The translations under genes and the position numbers were made by a program. The notes beneath the pieces were generated by a model. That model was not told where the DNA came from. It worked only from the letters and a program-made list of their open reading frames with translations, and ran no database searches. A stretch of DNA of 64,000 nucleotides from Lachnospiraceae bacterium (GTDB taxonomy: Bacteria > Bacillota > Clostridia > Lachnospirales > Lachnospiraceae), in NCBI GenBank assembly GCA_024698075.1, contig JAILRP010000056.1, positions 1 to 64,000 on the forward strand, read 5' to 3'. Numbering within the stretch: position 1 is the stretch's first letter; each line of letters starts with the position of its first letter. Below, piece after piece: positions 37,539 to 45,646 of this stretch.

Positions 37539-38221
37539 GGTCTTGCGCCCTCCCTGTAGATGATACATCCACCGCATTCCTTCATCTGCTCATATCCGAA
37601 TTTTGTGATGGGTATATCCGGCCAAAGGTCACCCGGAAGGACCACAAATCCGCATCCGTTCCGGTGGGCGATGCGGGCGACCTTTTCCATGTCGGGATCC
37701 TTTTTGGAAAATTCAAATGAAAGCACTGCCTCGTCATTTCCGTCTCCGGCGCTGACTTCATGCCCGACAACGGTAAAGTGCGTGGAATAGCTTTCAAAAT
37801 ATGTGCTCCATTTCGGCAGGACGAGAACCGTGGGATCATCTTCTTCCGCAAGGATTGCCTGCATCGATTCATACACATCTTCCGGAATATGCATGCGGTT
37901 TTCCGCCTTTTCGGTAAATTCAGGCGAGATCACGCTCTTTCCGGATGCCGCCACGATCATCATGGCGAGGAGCACGGCGAACGCTGCCGCCCACTTTTTC
38001 CTGCCCTTCGTACGCTTTATGGTTTCTTCACAAATAAGTACCAGGGCACAGGCGCATGCCGGAATGACCGAAAGCACGATGGGCACCTTCTCGCGGAGCT
38101 TCTCCTTTGGCGTGGCAATGAATACGGCAAAAACCGACGCGGCAAAGAGCACCGGCAGCGCGCCGCTTCCGGCAAAGTCCCTGTATCCCCTATATAGTTC
38201 AGCAAATAATTCCTTTATCAT
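37535..38221 (-). CDS. Membrane protein with extracellular C-terminal domain
   Basis: A 228-residue protein, unrecognised. Three or so helices (about 15-120) precede a soluble domain with TVLVLPKWSTYFESYS and an ending GFVVLPGDLWPDIPI...GGCIIYREG. That ending resembles the tail of the protein at 34342 (YVVL..., short linker, aromatic strand), so it may be the C-terminal partner of the protein at 36294 in the way 34342 is of 35233. The ATG at 38221 overlaps the upstream gene by 4 bases (ATGA); the longer frame upstream is a shadow. Confidence 0.7.
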   Translation of the reverse strand: MIKELFAELYRGYRDFAGSGALPVLFAASVFAVFIATPKEKLREKVPIVLSVIPACACALVLICEETIKRTKGRKKWAAAFAVLLAMMIVAASGKSVISPEFTEKAENRMHIPEDVYESMQAILAEEDDPTVLVLPKWSTYFESYSTHFTVVGHEVSAGDGNDEAVLSFEFSKKDPDMEKVARIAHRNGCGFVVLPGDLWPDIPITKFGYEQMKECGGCIIYREGARP

Positions 38222-39747
38222 GTCGTGGCCAGTCCGGCTTTCTTCCTGCCGCCAAAATACCATATCAGGATCAGGATGATGTAAAAATACGACAGGATAT
38301 AAACCGGAAAATAGTATTTAAAATATGATGCAGGGGCAAGAATGAAAACTATGAACGCATGGGCGATCATCCCCCCGGATACAAAGAACGTACACCATCT
38401 GCGTCTTATAAGGCAGTATAACGCAAGTGCCGCCGCAAAGCCTGTCGGGATGAAAAGGTTGTAGGACAGTGATTTTACAACGGAAAACGCCGTGAGCACC
38501 AGTCCCTTTGCGCCCTCATGCGGTGTTATATGATACGGTATGGCGGCATAGCAGAACGCCCCCCACCTTGTCCTTAAGAATACATCGGGGTTATTTGCAA
38601 AGAGCCGCTTGGAAGCCTGCACGAAATCATAATATTCGGTATATCCCGCCTCGGGACGTACCCCGTTAAAATCCTCCTTGTAAAGGATCAGCACATCCTC
38701 GTAGTTTATATCCCCGTAATGCTCATTGATCGCTTCTATCGTCTCGAGCGACAGATATCTGTCTATCACCTCAAGGTCGGCGGCATTCTTACCGGTATCC
38801 AGCCCGTTCCTGAACATGTTTGTCACGGTATAAGCATAAAACGGCTTCATCCTGTCGTTCGCTGCACCCGACAGATCCGATGTCATTCCGTTCTGAGGTA
38901 TGTAAAGCATGAGCTGAATGGCAAGATAAGATATTATGACAAGCGCTGCAGACCGCCTGTTCCTAAGGCCCGGATATATCATGAAGACGAGCAGCGGGAT
39001 CAACACCAGAAGGTATATCCCTTCGGTCCTCCACTGCGTCAGCACCGCTCCCGCGAACAGGACTCCGGCAATGCCCGCACCGGCTTCCCTGTTCTCGAGC
39101 CTGTCAAATACGAGCTTGGCAAATACGGCTAGGTATATCAGGAAGTATACGGGAAGCCTGTGCGCGCTCGTAGTATAGGCGAGGATGGGGTAGAGCAGGA
39201 AGAGCACGTAAAGGAACGATCCGGCCCGTTTCCCGAAATATCCCTTTGCCCTGCGGATGCAGTATCCCACTACAAAGAATTCAATGATGACTTTTACTAT
39301 TATGGGGCCATACCGAAACGGTATCATCATAAGGCCTGCTATGTAATAATAGACAGTCATGATGTTGAACCACGTATCGTGTATGAGGTTTACCGCATCA
39401 TTGTATATCGAATACTCATCATTGGTCAGATATCCACCCGGAAGCTTTACCGCCACAACCGCCAGAAGCACCGGAAGATACAAAAGGGCGCTCTTTATGA
39501 CCCCTGCCGCAAAGCCCTCCGGGTGCGTTACGGCCGATGCTATGGCATATAAGAGCGCAAACGATGCAAGGTATGCGATGAACCTGCATATGCAGTAATC
39601 CGCCACGGCAAGCACAAACCTGTCCTCAGACATTCCGGGAAAAGAAAAAAGGGCATTTCCCGCGGCGAATGCGGCAAGCTGCCAGACAAGGGCCGCTGCG
39701 GCCGAAAATATGATAACGGACTTTTTAGAAGCTCCCTTTAAAGTCAT
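38218..39747 (-). CDS. GT-C-like polytopic membrane protein
   Basis: A 509-residue protein with about 11-12 helices. After the third helix or so it has a loop YLTNDEYSIYNDAVNLI, a DE-plus-tyrosine motif of the sort used as the catalytic base in GT-C enzymes using polyprenyl-phosphate sugars. A second large loop (about 300-400) is soluble. I start it at the ATG at 39747 with AGGA about 8 bases upstream; a TTG at 39837 would add 30 hydrophobic residues but lies in the AT-rich promoter region and has no ribosome site. It is the first gene of the long minus-strand run. Confidence 0.75.
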   Translation of the reverse strand: MTLKGASKKSVIIFSAAAALVWQLAAFAAGNALFSFPGMSEDRFVLAVADYCICRFIAYLASFALLYAIASAVTHPEGFAAGVIKSALLYLPVLLAVVAVKLPGGYLTNDEYSIYNDAVNLIHDTWFNIMTVYYYIAGLMMIPFRYGPIIVKVIIEFFVVGYCIRRAKGYFGKRAGSFLYVLFLLYPILAYTTSAHRLPVYFLIYLAVFAKLVFDRLENREAGAGIAGVLFAGAVLTQWRTEGIYLLVLIPLLVFMIYPGLRNRRSAALVIISYLAIQLMLYIPQNGMTSDLSGAANDRMKPFYAYTVTNMFRNGLDTGKNAADLEVIDRYLSLETIEAINEHYGDINYEDVLILYKEDFNGVRPEAGYTEYYDFVQASKRLFANNPDVFLRTRWGAFCYAAIPYHITPHEGAKGLVLTAFSVVKSLSYNLFIPTGFAAALALYCLIRRRWCTFFVSGGMIAHAFIVFILAPASYFKYYFPVYILSYFYIILILIWYFGGRKKAGLATT

Positions 39748-39776
39748 ATGTATATCCTGTTTGAAAACTTTGGCAA

Positions 39777-39805
39777 TTGCAATTAAAAACAATGATAAGT
39801 ATACT
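39777..39805 (+). promoter_or_regulatory. Sigma-A promoter for rmlD
   Basis: TTGCAA and TATACT with a 17-base spacer on the plus strand, about 85 bases before the rmlD ATG. The -10 box forms half of the palindrome AGTATACT (39798-39805), shared with the divergent promoter. Confidence 0.55.
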
Positions 39806-39826
39806 ATATTTTGTAGTATAAATAAA
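39798..39826 (-). promoter_or_regulatory. Divergent promoter for the 39747 membrane-protein operon
   Basis: On the minus strand TATACT (5 of 6) lies 17 bases after TTTATT, a weak -35. Transcription would begin about 40 bases before the ATG at 39747. It shares its -10 bases with the rmlD promoter, so the two polymerases cannot bind at once. Confidence 0.35.
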
Positions 39827-39888
39827 CCGGAGTACAAAAATAACTGTTTTCACATACAGCGATCAACACTGAAGGGAAGGACCTATTT

Positions 39889-40761
39889 ATGAAAAAGATC
39901 ATCGTAACAGGGAGCAACGGACAGCTCGGGCGTGCGATAAATGCACTTTCGGCCCAAACGGACGGATATGAACTTGTAAACACGGACTACGGCATAAGTG
40001 GTATACGCGATCTTGACATAACCGACCTTGACGGTGTGCTGAGCCTGTTCCGCGAGGTCAGGCCGTATGCGGTGATCAACTGCGCGGCGCATACAAATGT
40101 CGATGCCTGTGAGGTCCAGGTCGATGCCGCATATAAGATAAATGCGATCGGACCGAGAAACCTGGCGATAGCCGCTTCCGAAACGGGATCAAGGCTTGTA
40201 CATATTTCCACGGATTATGTGTTCTCAGGCGACGGAACACGTCCATACACGGAATTTGACGCTCCTGCCCCGAAGGCAATGTACGGCATCACCAAGCTTG
40301 CCGGTGAGGAGTTTGTCAGACAGTTTGCACGGGAGTTTTTTATCATCCGTACGGCATGGCTTTACGGCGACGGCAGGAATTTTGTAAAGACAATGCTGCG
40401 CCTTTCCGAAACGCATGACGAGGTCAGCGTTGTCAGCGACCAGATAGGCTCACCGACATCCGCCGATGAACTTGCCAAGGCGATATTTGCACTTCTTCCG
40501 ACCGAAAACTACGGACTGTTCCACGGCACATGCGAAGGCTTCTGTTCATGGGCAGATTTTACAAAGGAGATATTTGCGCTTGCGGGAGTCGGCACAAGAG
40601 TCAATCCTGTCACAAGCGCACAGTATAAAGAGATGAATCCCGCCTCCGCCGACAGGCCGGCGTACTCGGTCCTCGAGAATTATATGCTGAAGCTGACGGG
40701 AAGTTATGAGTTTGCCGATTGGCAGGATGCAATAGCAAGATACATATCTACTGCCAGATAA
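39889..40761 (+). CDS. rmlD: dTDP-4-dehydrorhamnose reductase
   Basis: Last step of dTDP-L-rhamnose synthesis: NAD(P)H reduction of dTDP-4-keto-rhamnose. 290 residues; VTGSNGQLGRAI at the start, STDYVFSGDGTRPYTE and the YxxxK motif in YGITKLAGEE. AAGGA precedes the ATG by about 10 bases. It is separated from rmlBA by 37 kb and points the other way. The 3' end overlaps the convergent DUF212 gene by 14 bases, with no terminator seen between them. Confidence 0.96.
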   Translation: MKKIIVTGSNGQLGRAINALSAQTDGYELVNTDYGISGIRDLDITDLDGVLSLFREVRPYAVINCAAHTNVDACEVQVDAAYKINAIGPRNLAIAASETGSRLVHISTDYVFSGDGTRPYTEFDAPAPKAMYGITKLAGEEFVRQFAREFFIIRTAWLYGDGRNFVKTMLRLSETHDEVSVVSDQIGSPTSADELAKAIFALLPTENYGLFHGTCEGFCSWADFTKEIFALAGVGTRVNPVTSAQYKEMNPASADRPAYSVLENYMLKLTGSYEFADWQDAIARYISTAR

Positions 40762-41218
40762 AATGCACAATGACCGCCAGAACGATGCCCAGCACCGCTC
40801 CGACCTGAACCTGAAGGGGAGTATGTCCGATGAGCTCCTTCAGCTTATCATGTGAAAATCTCGGAGGATTGTCTTTCAGTTTTGCGAAATATTCCATGAG
40901 CTCATTCAGGATGACCGCCTGATTGCCGGTCTCCCTTCTCACGCCGCTCGCATCCACCATGACAACTATCGCAAACACGACAGACATGGCGAACTGATAC
41001 GAGCCCACTCCCTCACAGAACGCCGTCATGGTCGCAAGGGCACAGACCGTCGAGGAATGCGAGCTCGGCATTCCGCCGTTTCCGGTAAGCAGCCTCTTTA
41101 AGCTGAACGTATGGTCCATTATCCCTTCTATCACCGCCTTGAATATCTGGGCGGAAAAATACCCGAGAACAGCCGTAACGAGCATCTTATTCGTGATTAT
41201 CTGCCACAGTATTTCCAA
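40748..41218 (-). CDS. DUF212/YuiD-like divergent PAP2-family membrane protein
   Basis: A 156-residue integral membrane protein with the family's GNGGMPSSHSS motif, MVDASGVRR and HTPLQVQVGAVLG. The relatives share ancestry with PAP2 phosphatases but are of unproven activity; recycling of undecaprenyl pyrophosphate would fit but is not shown. The start is TTG at 41218: AAAGGAG lies exactly 6 bases before it, whereas the TTG 21 bases upstream precedes that ribosome site. The gene follows the HPr terminator directly. Confidence 0.88.
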   Translation of the reverse strand: MEILWQIITNKMLVTAVLGYFSAQIFKAVIEGIMDHTFSLKRLLTGNGGMPSSHSSTVCALATMTAFCEGVGSYQFAMSVVFAIVVMVDASGVRRETGNQAVILNELMEYFAKLKDNPPRFSHDKLKELIGHTPLQVQVGAVLGIVLAVIVHFIWQ

Positions 41219-41243
41219 TTCCGGCTCCTTTAGCGTCAAAAAT

Positions 41244-41271
41244 CAAAAAAAGGCTCCGCAACCGCGGAGCC
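41244..41271 (-). terminator. Intrinsic terminator of the HPr gene
   Basis: On the minus strand a perfect 8-bp GC-rich stem (GGCTCCGC/GCGGAGCC) with loop GGTT is followed by seven Ts. It lies 8 bases after the HPr stop codon. Confidence 0.9.
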
Positions 41272-41278
41272 GTAAGTT

Positions 41279-41542
41279 CTATTCACCTAAACCGCTGTCC
41301 ACTGCATTGATCAATGCCTGCAAGGCTTCTGCTTCATCATCGCCGTCACATACAAACTCTATCTCATCACCGCATTTGACGCACGCACCGAGCACGCTCA
41401 GAACGCTCTTGGCATTAGCCGTGCTCTCACGGAAGGAAAATGTGATCAGCGATTTGTACTTCATCGCTTCTTTGCACAGTATTCCGGCCGGTCTTAAATG
41501 CAGTCCCGTAGGGTTCTTGATAACGACCCTCTGACTAACCAT
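41279..41542 (-). CDS. ptsH: Phosphocarrier protein HPr
   Basis: Carries phosphate from enzyme I to the sugar-specific PTS enzymes and, in Firmicutes, serves catabolite control. With the ATG at 41542 the protein has 87 residues and places the active His at 15 (NPTGLHLRPAG) and the regulatory Ser at 46 (TANAKSVLSVLG), both exactly as in the family. The ATG at 41572 would shift these and leave almost no leader after the predicted transcription start. GGAGGAA lies about 10 bases before the ATG. It stands alone, with its own promoter and terminator, rather than with enzyme I. It might be a paralogue. Confidence 0.95.
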   Translation of the reverse strand: MVSQRVVIKNPTGLHLRPAGILCKEAMKYKSLITFSFRESTANAKSVLSVLGACVKCGDEIEFVCDGDDEAEALQALINAVDSGLGE

Positions 41543-41587
41543 AAGAGCATCTTCCTCCAATCTGAAATTCATACTCCTAACGGAAAA

Positions 41588-41616
41588 ATTATATCATCAT
41601 TCGGTCAAAATCACAA
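41588..41616 (-). promoter_or_regulatory. Sigma-A promoter for HPr
   Basis: TTGTGA and a perfect TATAAT with 17 bases between them on the minus strand; the -35 box starts only 4 bases after the cdaR stop codon. No extra operator such as a cre site was recognised. Confidence 0.7.
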
Positions 41617-41619
41617 GAG

Positions 41620-42942
41620 TTACTCTCCCTCCGTGACTGTGGCGGCCGGCGCCTCCCCTGTGCCGACACGGTCGACCACGACCATGATCATGACGGGATT
41701 CGTAAGCGATACTCCCGCAGGAAAATCGAATACGACAGCTCCGTCATTTTCTCCCGGCGTAATGGGTTCGCCCTCTGATACGCCTCCTCTCGGAACAAGG
41801 GATGTGGCATCAACCTTTCCGATGGCAAGGTCTCCGCTGTATCTGTCGTATGCGTCTCCGATCCCCTGTATCTCGACGGGGAGCACCCCTCCTATATCAA
41901 CGATATTGACAACATACCCTTCCGGTACATTCTCAACGGTTATGTTGGACGTAGGTACTTCTATGACTTTGCGCTGATTTTCGTCGATCTCGACGGTTAC
42001 GTTCACTTCAGGATCGAACTCGGGATCGGCAAATACCACTCCGGTAGGAAGATAATCGGATATGTTGACGAGTGTCTGGATATCCTGTGATGCTCCGTCT
42101 ACCGAGACCATATCGGGGGATATGTAAATGACCTCCATGTCATCATAATTCTCACCCTTTCCGGCGATGATGACGCTTGAAGGATCGGTCATGACCGAAC
42201 CCGTGGTACCGTATCCGCTTGCAGGCGTTCCGGAAAAGCCGCTCGAGATAGGTATCGTCTTGGTGGCATAAATGATATATTTGATCTCCGTAACGGTCCT
42301 TGAAAGTTTTATCCTGTCGTCTTCGATGACCTCGTTTTCCTCGTTGCACACATAGAGAGGCTCGGTCACCGTAAAGTCCCGGCTGATCCCGGTAATATCC
42401 GCCGTCGCCCTGACCTTTGCCGCCATGGACACTACCGATTCGGGTCCGCTCACGACGACGGATGAGAGTGCATTATCGGCGCCGTAGAGGATATACCCTT
42501 CGGCCGGCGTTCCCTCGTATCCTATGGAGACGGGCAGTTCTTTCTTGACAAGATTCTCTATCTTAAGCTTTACTCCGGTATTTCTCGTCGTGACAGACTC
42601 GATCCTGTCGGAAAATCTTGTGGACCTGACCTCGATCGGGACCGTATCGAGCGACGACAGCATGCGCAGGTCCGCCGTAGCCTTTATATAGTCCTTGCTC
42701 ATGCCGTCAAGGACAGATCTGTGCGCGGTCACGACTGCATTGATCGTTGAAGAATCATCAAGGACTTCATAACATTTTCCCTGCTCATCAAGGACATCCG
42801 AATTAAGTATCTCGACCGGTATCCCCGTATATGTTTTGCTTATTATCGGATCATCAACGTTTACGACCACCAGCCAGAGGAAGAACGCTGCCAGAACGGA
42901 GACTATCTTCAGGCCGAGATTTTTAGTGAACAGATTTTTCAT
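41620..42942 (-). CDS. cdaR: CdaR/YbbR-domain regulator of diadenylate cyclase
   Basis: A 440-residue protein with one N-terminal helix (GLKIVSVLAAFFLWLVVVNV, about 10-29) and an extracellular region made of repeated YbbR domains, each with a VEVxxxxxP-like strand pattern (e.g. EVRSTRFSDRI, LPVSIGYEGTPAEGY and SSGFSGTPASGYG). CdaR proteins bind and modulate CdaA at the membrane. The ATG overlaps the cdaA stop by 4 bases, the conserved arrangement. The C-terminus is a short Glu/Ala-rich tail. Confidence 0.93.
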   Translation of the reverse strand: MKNLFTKNLGLKIVSVLAAFFLWLVVVNVDDPIISKTYTGIPVEILNSDVLDEQGKCYEVLDDSSTINAVVTAHRSVLDGMSKDYIKATADLRMLSSLDTVPIEVRSTRFSDRIESVTTRNTGVKLKIENLVKKELPVSIGYEGTPAEGYILYGADNALSSVVVSGPESVVSMAAKVRATADITGISRDFTVTEPLYVCNEENEVIEDDRIKLSRTVTEIKYIIYATKTIPISSGFSGTPASGYGTTGSVMTDPSSVIIAGKGENYDDMEVIYISPDMVSVDGASQDIQTLVNISDYLPTGVVFADPEFDPEVNVTVEIDENQRKVIEVPTSNITVENVPEGYVVNIVDIGGVLPVEIQGIGDAYDRYSGDLAIGKVDATSLVPRGGVSEGEPITPGENDGAVVFDFPAGVSLTNPVMIMVVVDRVGTGEAPAATVTEGE

Positions 42943-43811
42943 TTTCCGGCCTTTCTCTTAAATATGCGCAGTGTCTTCTTCTCCTCATAGGTCTTGCCCT
43001 GAACGTATCTCAGCATATCCCTCAGCTGATCCGGATCGACGTTTCTGGTCAGTTTGCCTTCATAGGCCACCGAGACCCTTCCGGTCTCCTCCGACACGAT
43101 AACGGTCATGGAATCTGTAACCTCGGAAATGCCGACACCCGCACGATGGCGTGTTCCCAGCTCCTTGGACAGTTCCATGTTCTCCGACAGGGGCAGATAG
43201 CACGTCGCCGAAACTATCCTGTTCCCTTCCACTATCACCGCACCGTCATGAAGCGGTGTATTATGTTCAAATATATTGATGAGAAGCTGGCTTGTGATCT
43301 CCGCATCAAGCCTGATGCCGGTCTTCTCATAATCGGTCAGCACTTCATTCTGTGCGATGACTATGAGGGCTCCCGTCTTCGCCCGTCCCATCTCGAAAGC
43401 GCCTCTTACTATCTCATTGATCGTTTCATCCGAAAATCTCTCACCCGCTATGCGGTTGTCAAACTGCAGCAGGGAAAAAACTTTTCGTCTGCCGAGCTGT
43501 TCCAGTGCTTTACGGAGTTCCGGCTGGAATACTACGATCATGGCGGTTACCGCCACTCCGAATACGTTCTTGGCTATCCAGAGTATGGTCGTCATCGAGA
43601 AGAGTGCCGCGACCATGACAAAAACAAGTATGATGACTATCCCTTTGAGAAGTGACCATGCTTTGGACTCTTTGATCCATGCGAGCACTCTGTAGAGAAG
43701 TATAGAGATTATGAGCACCTCAACTATGTCGGTCCATTTGATGGTCGGGATCGACAGCCAGGTGACGTATCTTTCGATAAATGAAGTTATGGATTCAATA
43801 ATCTCAGGCAT
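42939..43811 (-). CDS. cdaA: Membrane diadenylate cyclase CdaA
   Basis: Makes cyclic di-AMP from two ATP; this messenger controls potassium and osmolyte uptake and cell-wall balance. 290 residues with three N-terminal helices (about 30-95) and the DAC domain carrying DGAVIV (Asp189-Gly-Ala) and RHRAGVG (221-227). It is coupled to cdaR downstream and to the unknown membrane gene upstream (TGATG). No glmM follows, unlike in Bacillus. Confidence 0.96.
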   Translation of the reverse strand: MPEIIESITSFIERYVTWLSIPTIKWTDIVEVLIISILLYRVLAWIKESKAWSLLKGIVIILVFVMVAALFSMTTILWIAKNVFGVAVTAMIVVFQPELRKALEQLGRRKVFSLLQFDNRIAGERFSDETINEIVRGAFEMGRAKTGALIVIAQNEVLTDYEKTGIRLDAEITSQLLINIFEHNTPLHDGAVIVEGNRIVSATCYLPLSENMELSKELGTRHRAGVGISEVTDSMTVIVSEETGRVSVAYEGKLTRNVDPDQLRDMLRYVQGKTYEEKKTLRIFKRKAGK

Positions 43812-44791
43812 CAGAAATCATCCTCATCGTCATCATAATCTTCCTGAGCCCGGCGCACATTGTTGCTCCTCACCCTTACGTCAGGCGCATCGAGTGTGAT
43901 CTTCGGAACGGCCTTGACGTAGTAATAATACTCATCATCCTCGAACTGAACATATTCCGCCCTTGAATAATCGACATTGAATATAAAGAACTGGAGTACC
44001 AGCACTATGAGCGATGAAATGAAGAGGCTCAGGATCGCTCCTCCTATCCCGACCTCGGCATCGAGTACGACCGAGGATATGAGAAGGACCACAAAGCACA
44101 CGATGACTCCCGCTCCGAGGGCAATATGCCATGAATGGTTGATCTTGAGCCGGCGTATCAGATAGACCGCAATGATCGTAGCGGCAAAAGTCACTATCAT
44201 GACGATCATGACATCATTCTTGAGTATGCCGTCAATGACGCTCTTGAATCCGCCCATCATCCCTTCGATGTCCAGTTCACCCGTTCCGCCGTCGGAAAGA
44301 GCATCCTGGTGTTCGCTGATGTAATGGAGTATGTAATATACCGCAGTCCCGCATCCTACCGAGATGCACGATATGGGATTGCCTACAAAGCCCATCGCAA
44401 GAGGCATGACATAAGGGATATGCATTGCAAATGTGACCGGCGTCAGGATGACTACTATCGCGTCACCCGGCGTGAACCGGAAATAGAGCGCATACATTAT
44501 GATGAATATGAACAGGACGACAACTGCGCATTCAAGTGAGAGCGCATACATATGCGCCACTATCACAAGACCGGCCATAAGAACGATGACGTTCGTGGGC
44601 AGGAAGGAACACAGGAGTGAGATGATGAGCACTATGGCCGGGTTCTTGAGCTTCGACATGAACCCGACGCTGCTGCCTATGAACAGCAGTGCAAAGAACA
44701 TCGCAAAAAATTTGAGGGCCGGTACTATGTAGGCCTCAAATCTCGTGTAAAACCTCGTCAGCTGCTGTTTGACGATCAGTAATGACTCCAT
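43811..44791 (-). CDS. Conserved-looking polytopic membrane protein of unknown function
   Basis: A 326-residue protein I do not recognise. About eight helices (two clusters, about 25-160 and 190-270) are followed by a soluble tail starting with NVDYSRAEYVQFEDDEYYYYVK and ending in EDYDDDEDDF. The tyrosine/aspartate-rich C-terminus is presumably cytoplasmic. It overlaps cdaA by one base (TGATG) and the gene upstream by one (TAATG), so it is co-expressed with the c-di-AMP enzymes. It could be a membrane partner or an unrelated neighbour. Confidence 0.8.
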   Translation of the reverse strand: MESLLIVKQQLTRFYTRFEAYIVPALKFFAMFFALLFIGSSVGFMSKLKNPAIVLIISLLCSFLPTNVIVLMAGLVIVAHMYALSLECAVVVLFIFIIMYALYFRFTPGDAIVVILTPVTFAMHIPYVMPLAMGFVGNPISCISVGCGTAVYYILHYISEHQDALSDGGTGELDIEGMMGGFKSVIDGILKNDVMIVMIVTFAATIIAVYLIRRLKINHSWHIALGAGVIVCFVVLLISSVVLDAEVGIGGAILSLFISSLIVLVLQFFIFNVDYSRAEYVQFEDDEYYYYVKAVPKITLDAPDVRVRSNNVRRAQEDYDDDEDDF

Positions 44792-45198
44792 TAGTACTTC
44801 CTTCCTTTGCGGTCTATGTTTATCATCTGCAGAAGGGCACGCAGAAGCTGGTTGTACTGTTTCACATGTTTCTTGGCCCTGTGATACCTGTAGCTGTAAA
44901 CAAAATAAGAGATGACCAGGTATATCGCCATCACAAGACAGTACTTCGAAAGGATATCCTTAAAGAATTCAACGATATCCATCTTGTAGAAATCTTCGAG
45001 GAAGGTTTCCATGTTATATAAAACATACATAGCCACCGCCAGGGCAAACCCAACGGTGGCATAGATCGCAGATTTCAATAATTGGAAGCTGATGTAGTCG
45101 CCCCTGAAGTATGCCGAGATCGAAATGTCCTTCTTTCCCTGGTGCTCTTCATAAGCGGCCATGCGCGTCATCAGCCTGATTCTCTGTTCATTTAGCAT
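44791..45198 (-). CDS. Small membrane protein, two helices
   Basis: A 135-residue protein, unrecognised. It has a basic N-terminal cytoplasmic part (MLNEQRIRLMTRMAAYEEHQGKKD), helices at about 40-62 and 85-105, and a basic C-terminus (RAKKHVKQYNQLLRALLQM...RKGRKY). It follows the YvyF-like gene by 4 bases and overlaps the next membrane gene by one. Position suggests a role linked to the flagellar or c-di-AMP genes; nothing in the sequence says which. Confidence 0.75.
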   Translation of the reverse strand: MLNEQRIRLMTRMAAYEEHQGKKDISISAYFRGDYISFQLLKSAIYATVGFALAVAMYVLYNMETFLEDFYKMDIVEFFKDILSKYCLVMAIYLVISYFVYSYRYHRAKKHVKQYNQLLRALLQMINIDRKGRKY

Positions 45199-45202
45199 CT
45201 TC

Positions 45203-45613
45203 TCACTGATTAAGGAATCTCATCTTATTCCCGCCCGTCTCGACTTTCTTCTGAACTGGCGCTGAAGGCTCTGGCCTGCGTCCGGCTTCGGAAAGCTCGT
45301 TGATCATTGATGCCTTGCATTTTTCACAGAAGCGTCCCGATGTGATGGGGGCACCGCATTTTTCGCACTGCACGCCTATATCTATTCCTGATGAGAATTC
45401 AAGCCTCTCCTCTCTTATCCACTGGCGGACCTGGCTTTCTTCAATATCACAGTTCTCCACAACATTTTTTATCGTGGCGCCGCGGTTGTCAAACAGGTAC
45501 TTCTTGACTTCCTGGAATTTCTTCTCAAGTTCCTCACGGCACTGGGGGCAGATAGGCTGTCCGCCTATGTAATTGAACAGTCTCCTGCATCGTTTACAGT
45601 TCTTAACATCCAT
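45203..45613 (-). CDS. yvyF: YvyF-family flagellar operon protein
   Basis: 136 residues with two zinc-ribbon-like pairs, CKRC...CPQC (residues 6-24) and CEKC...CEKC (about 83-98), flanking a middle helix-turn-helix-like part (GATIKNVVENCDIEESQVRQW). This is the TIGR03826/YvyF family of flagellar operons, found beside comF in Bacillus. The order comFC then yvyF is kept here. The precise role is not established, though a regulatory one is suspected from the HTH-like segment. Confidence 0.88.
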   Translation of the reverse strand: MDVKNCKRCRRLFNYIGGQPICPQCREELEKKFQEVKKYLFDNRGATIKNVVENCDIEESQVRQWIREERLEFSSGIDIGVQCEKCGAPITSGRFCEKCKASMINELSEAGRRPEPSAPVQKKVETGGNKMRFLNQ

Positions 45614-45646
45614 TGCTTCATCCTCCTGAAAACCGAATTGTGCATG

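Noticed and set aside
39748..39837. TTG start giving 30 more residues to the 38218-39747 membrane protein
   Set aside because: The extra stretch lies in AT-rich DNA holding the divergent promoters and has no ribosome site; the ATG at 39747 has AGGA upstream.
41543..41572. Upstream ATG for HPr
   Set aside because: It would move the active His from 15 to 25 and would almost coincide with the transcription start. The ATG at 41542 fits the family exactly.
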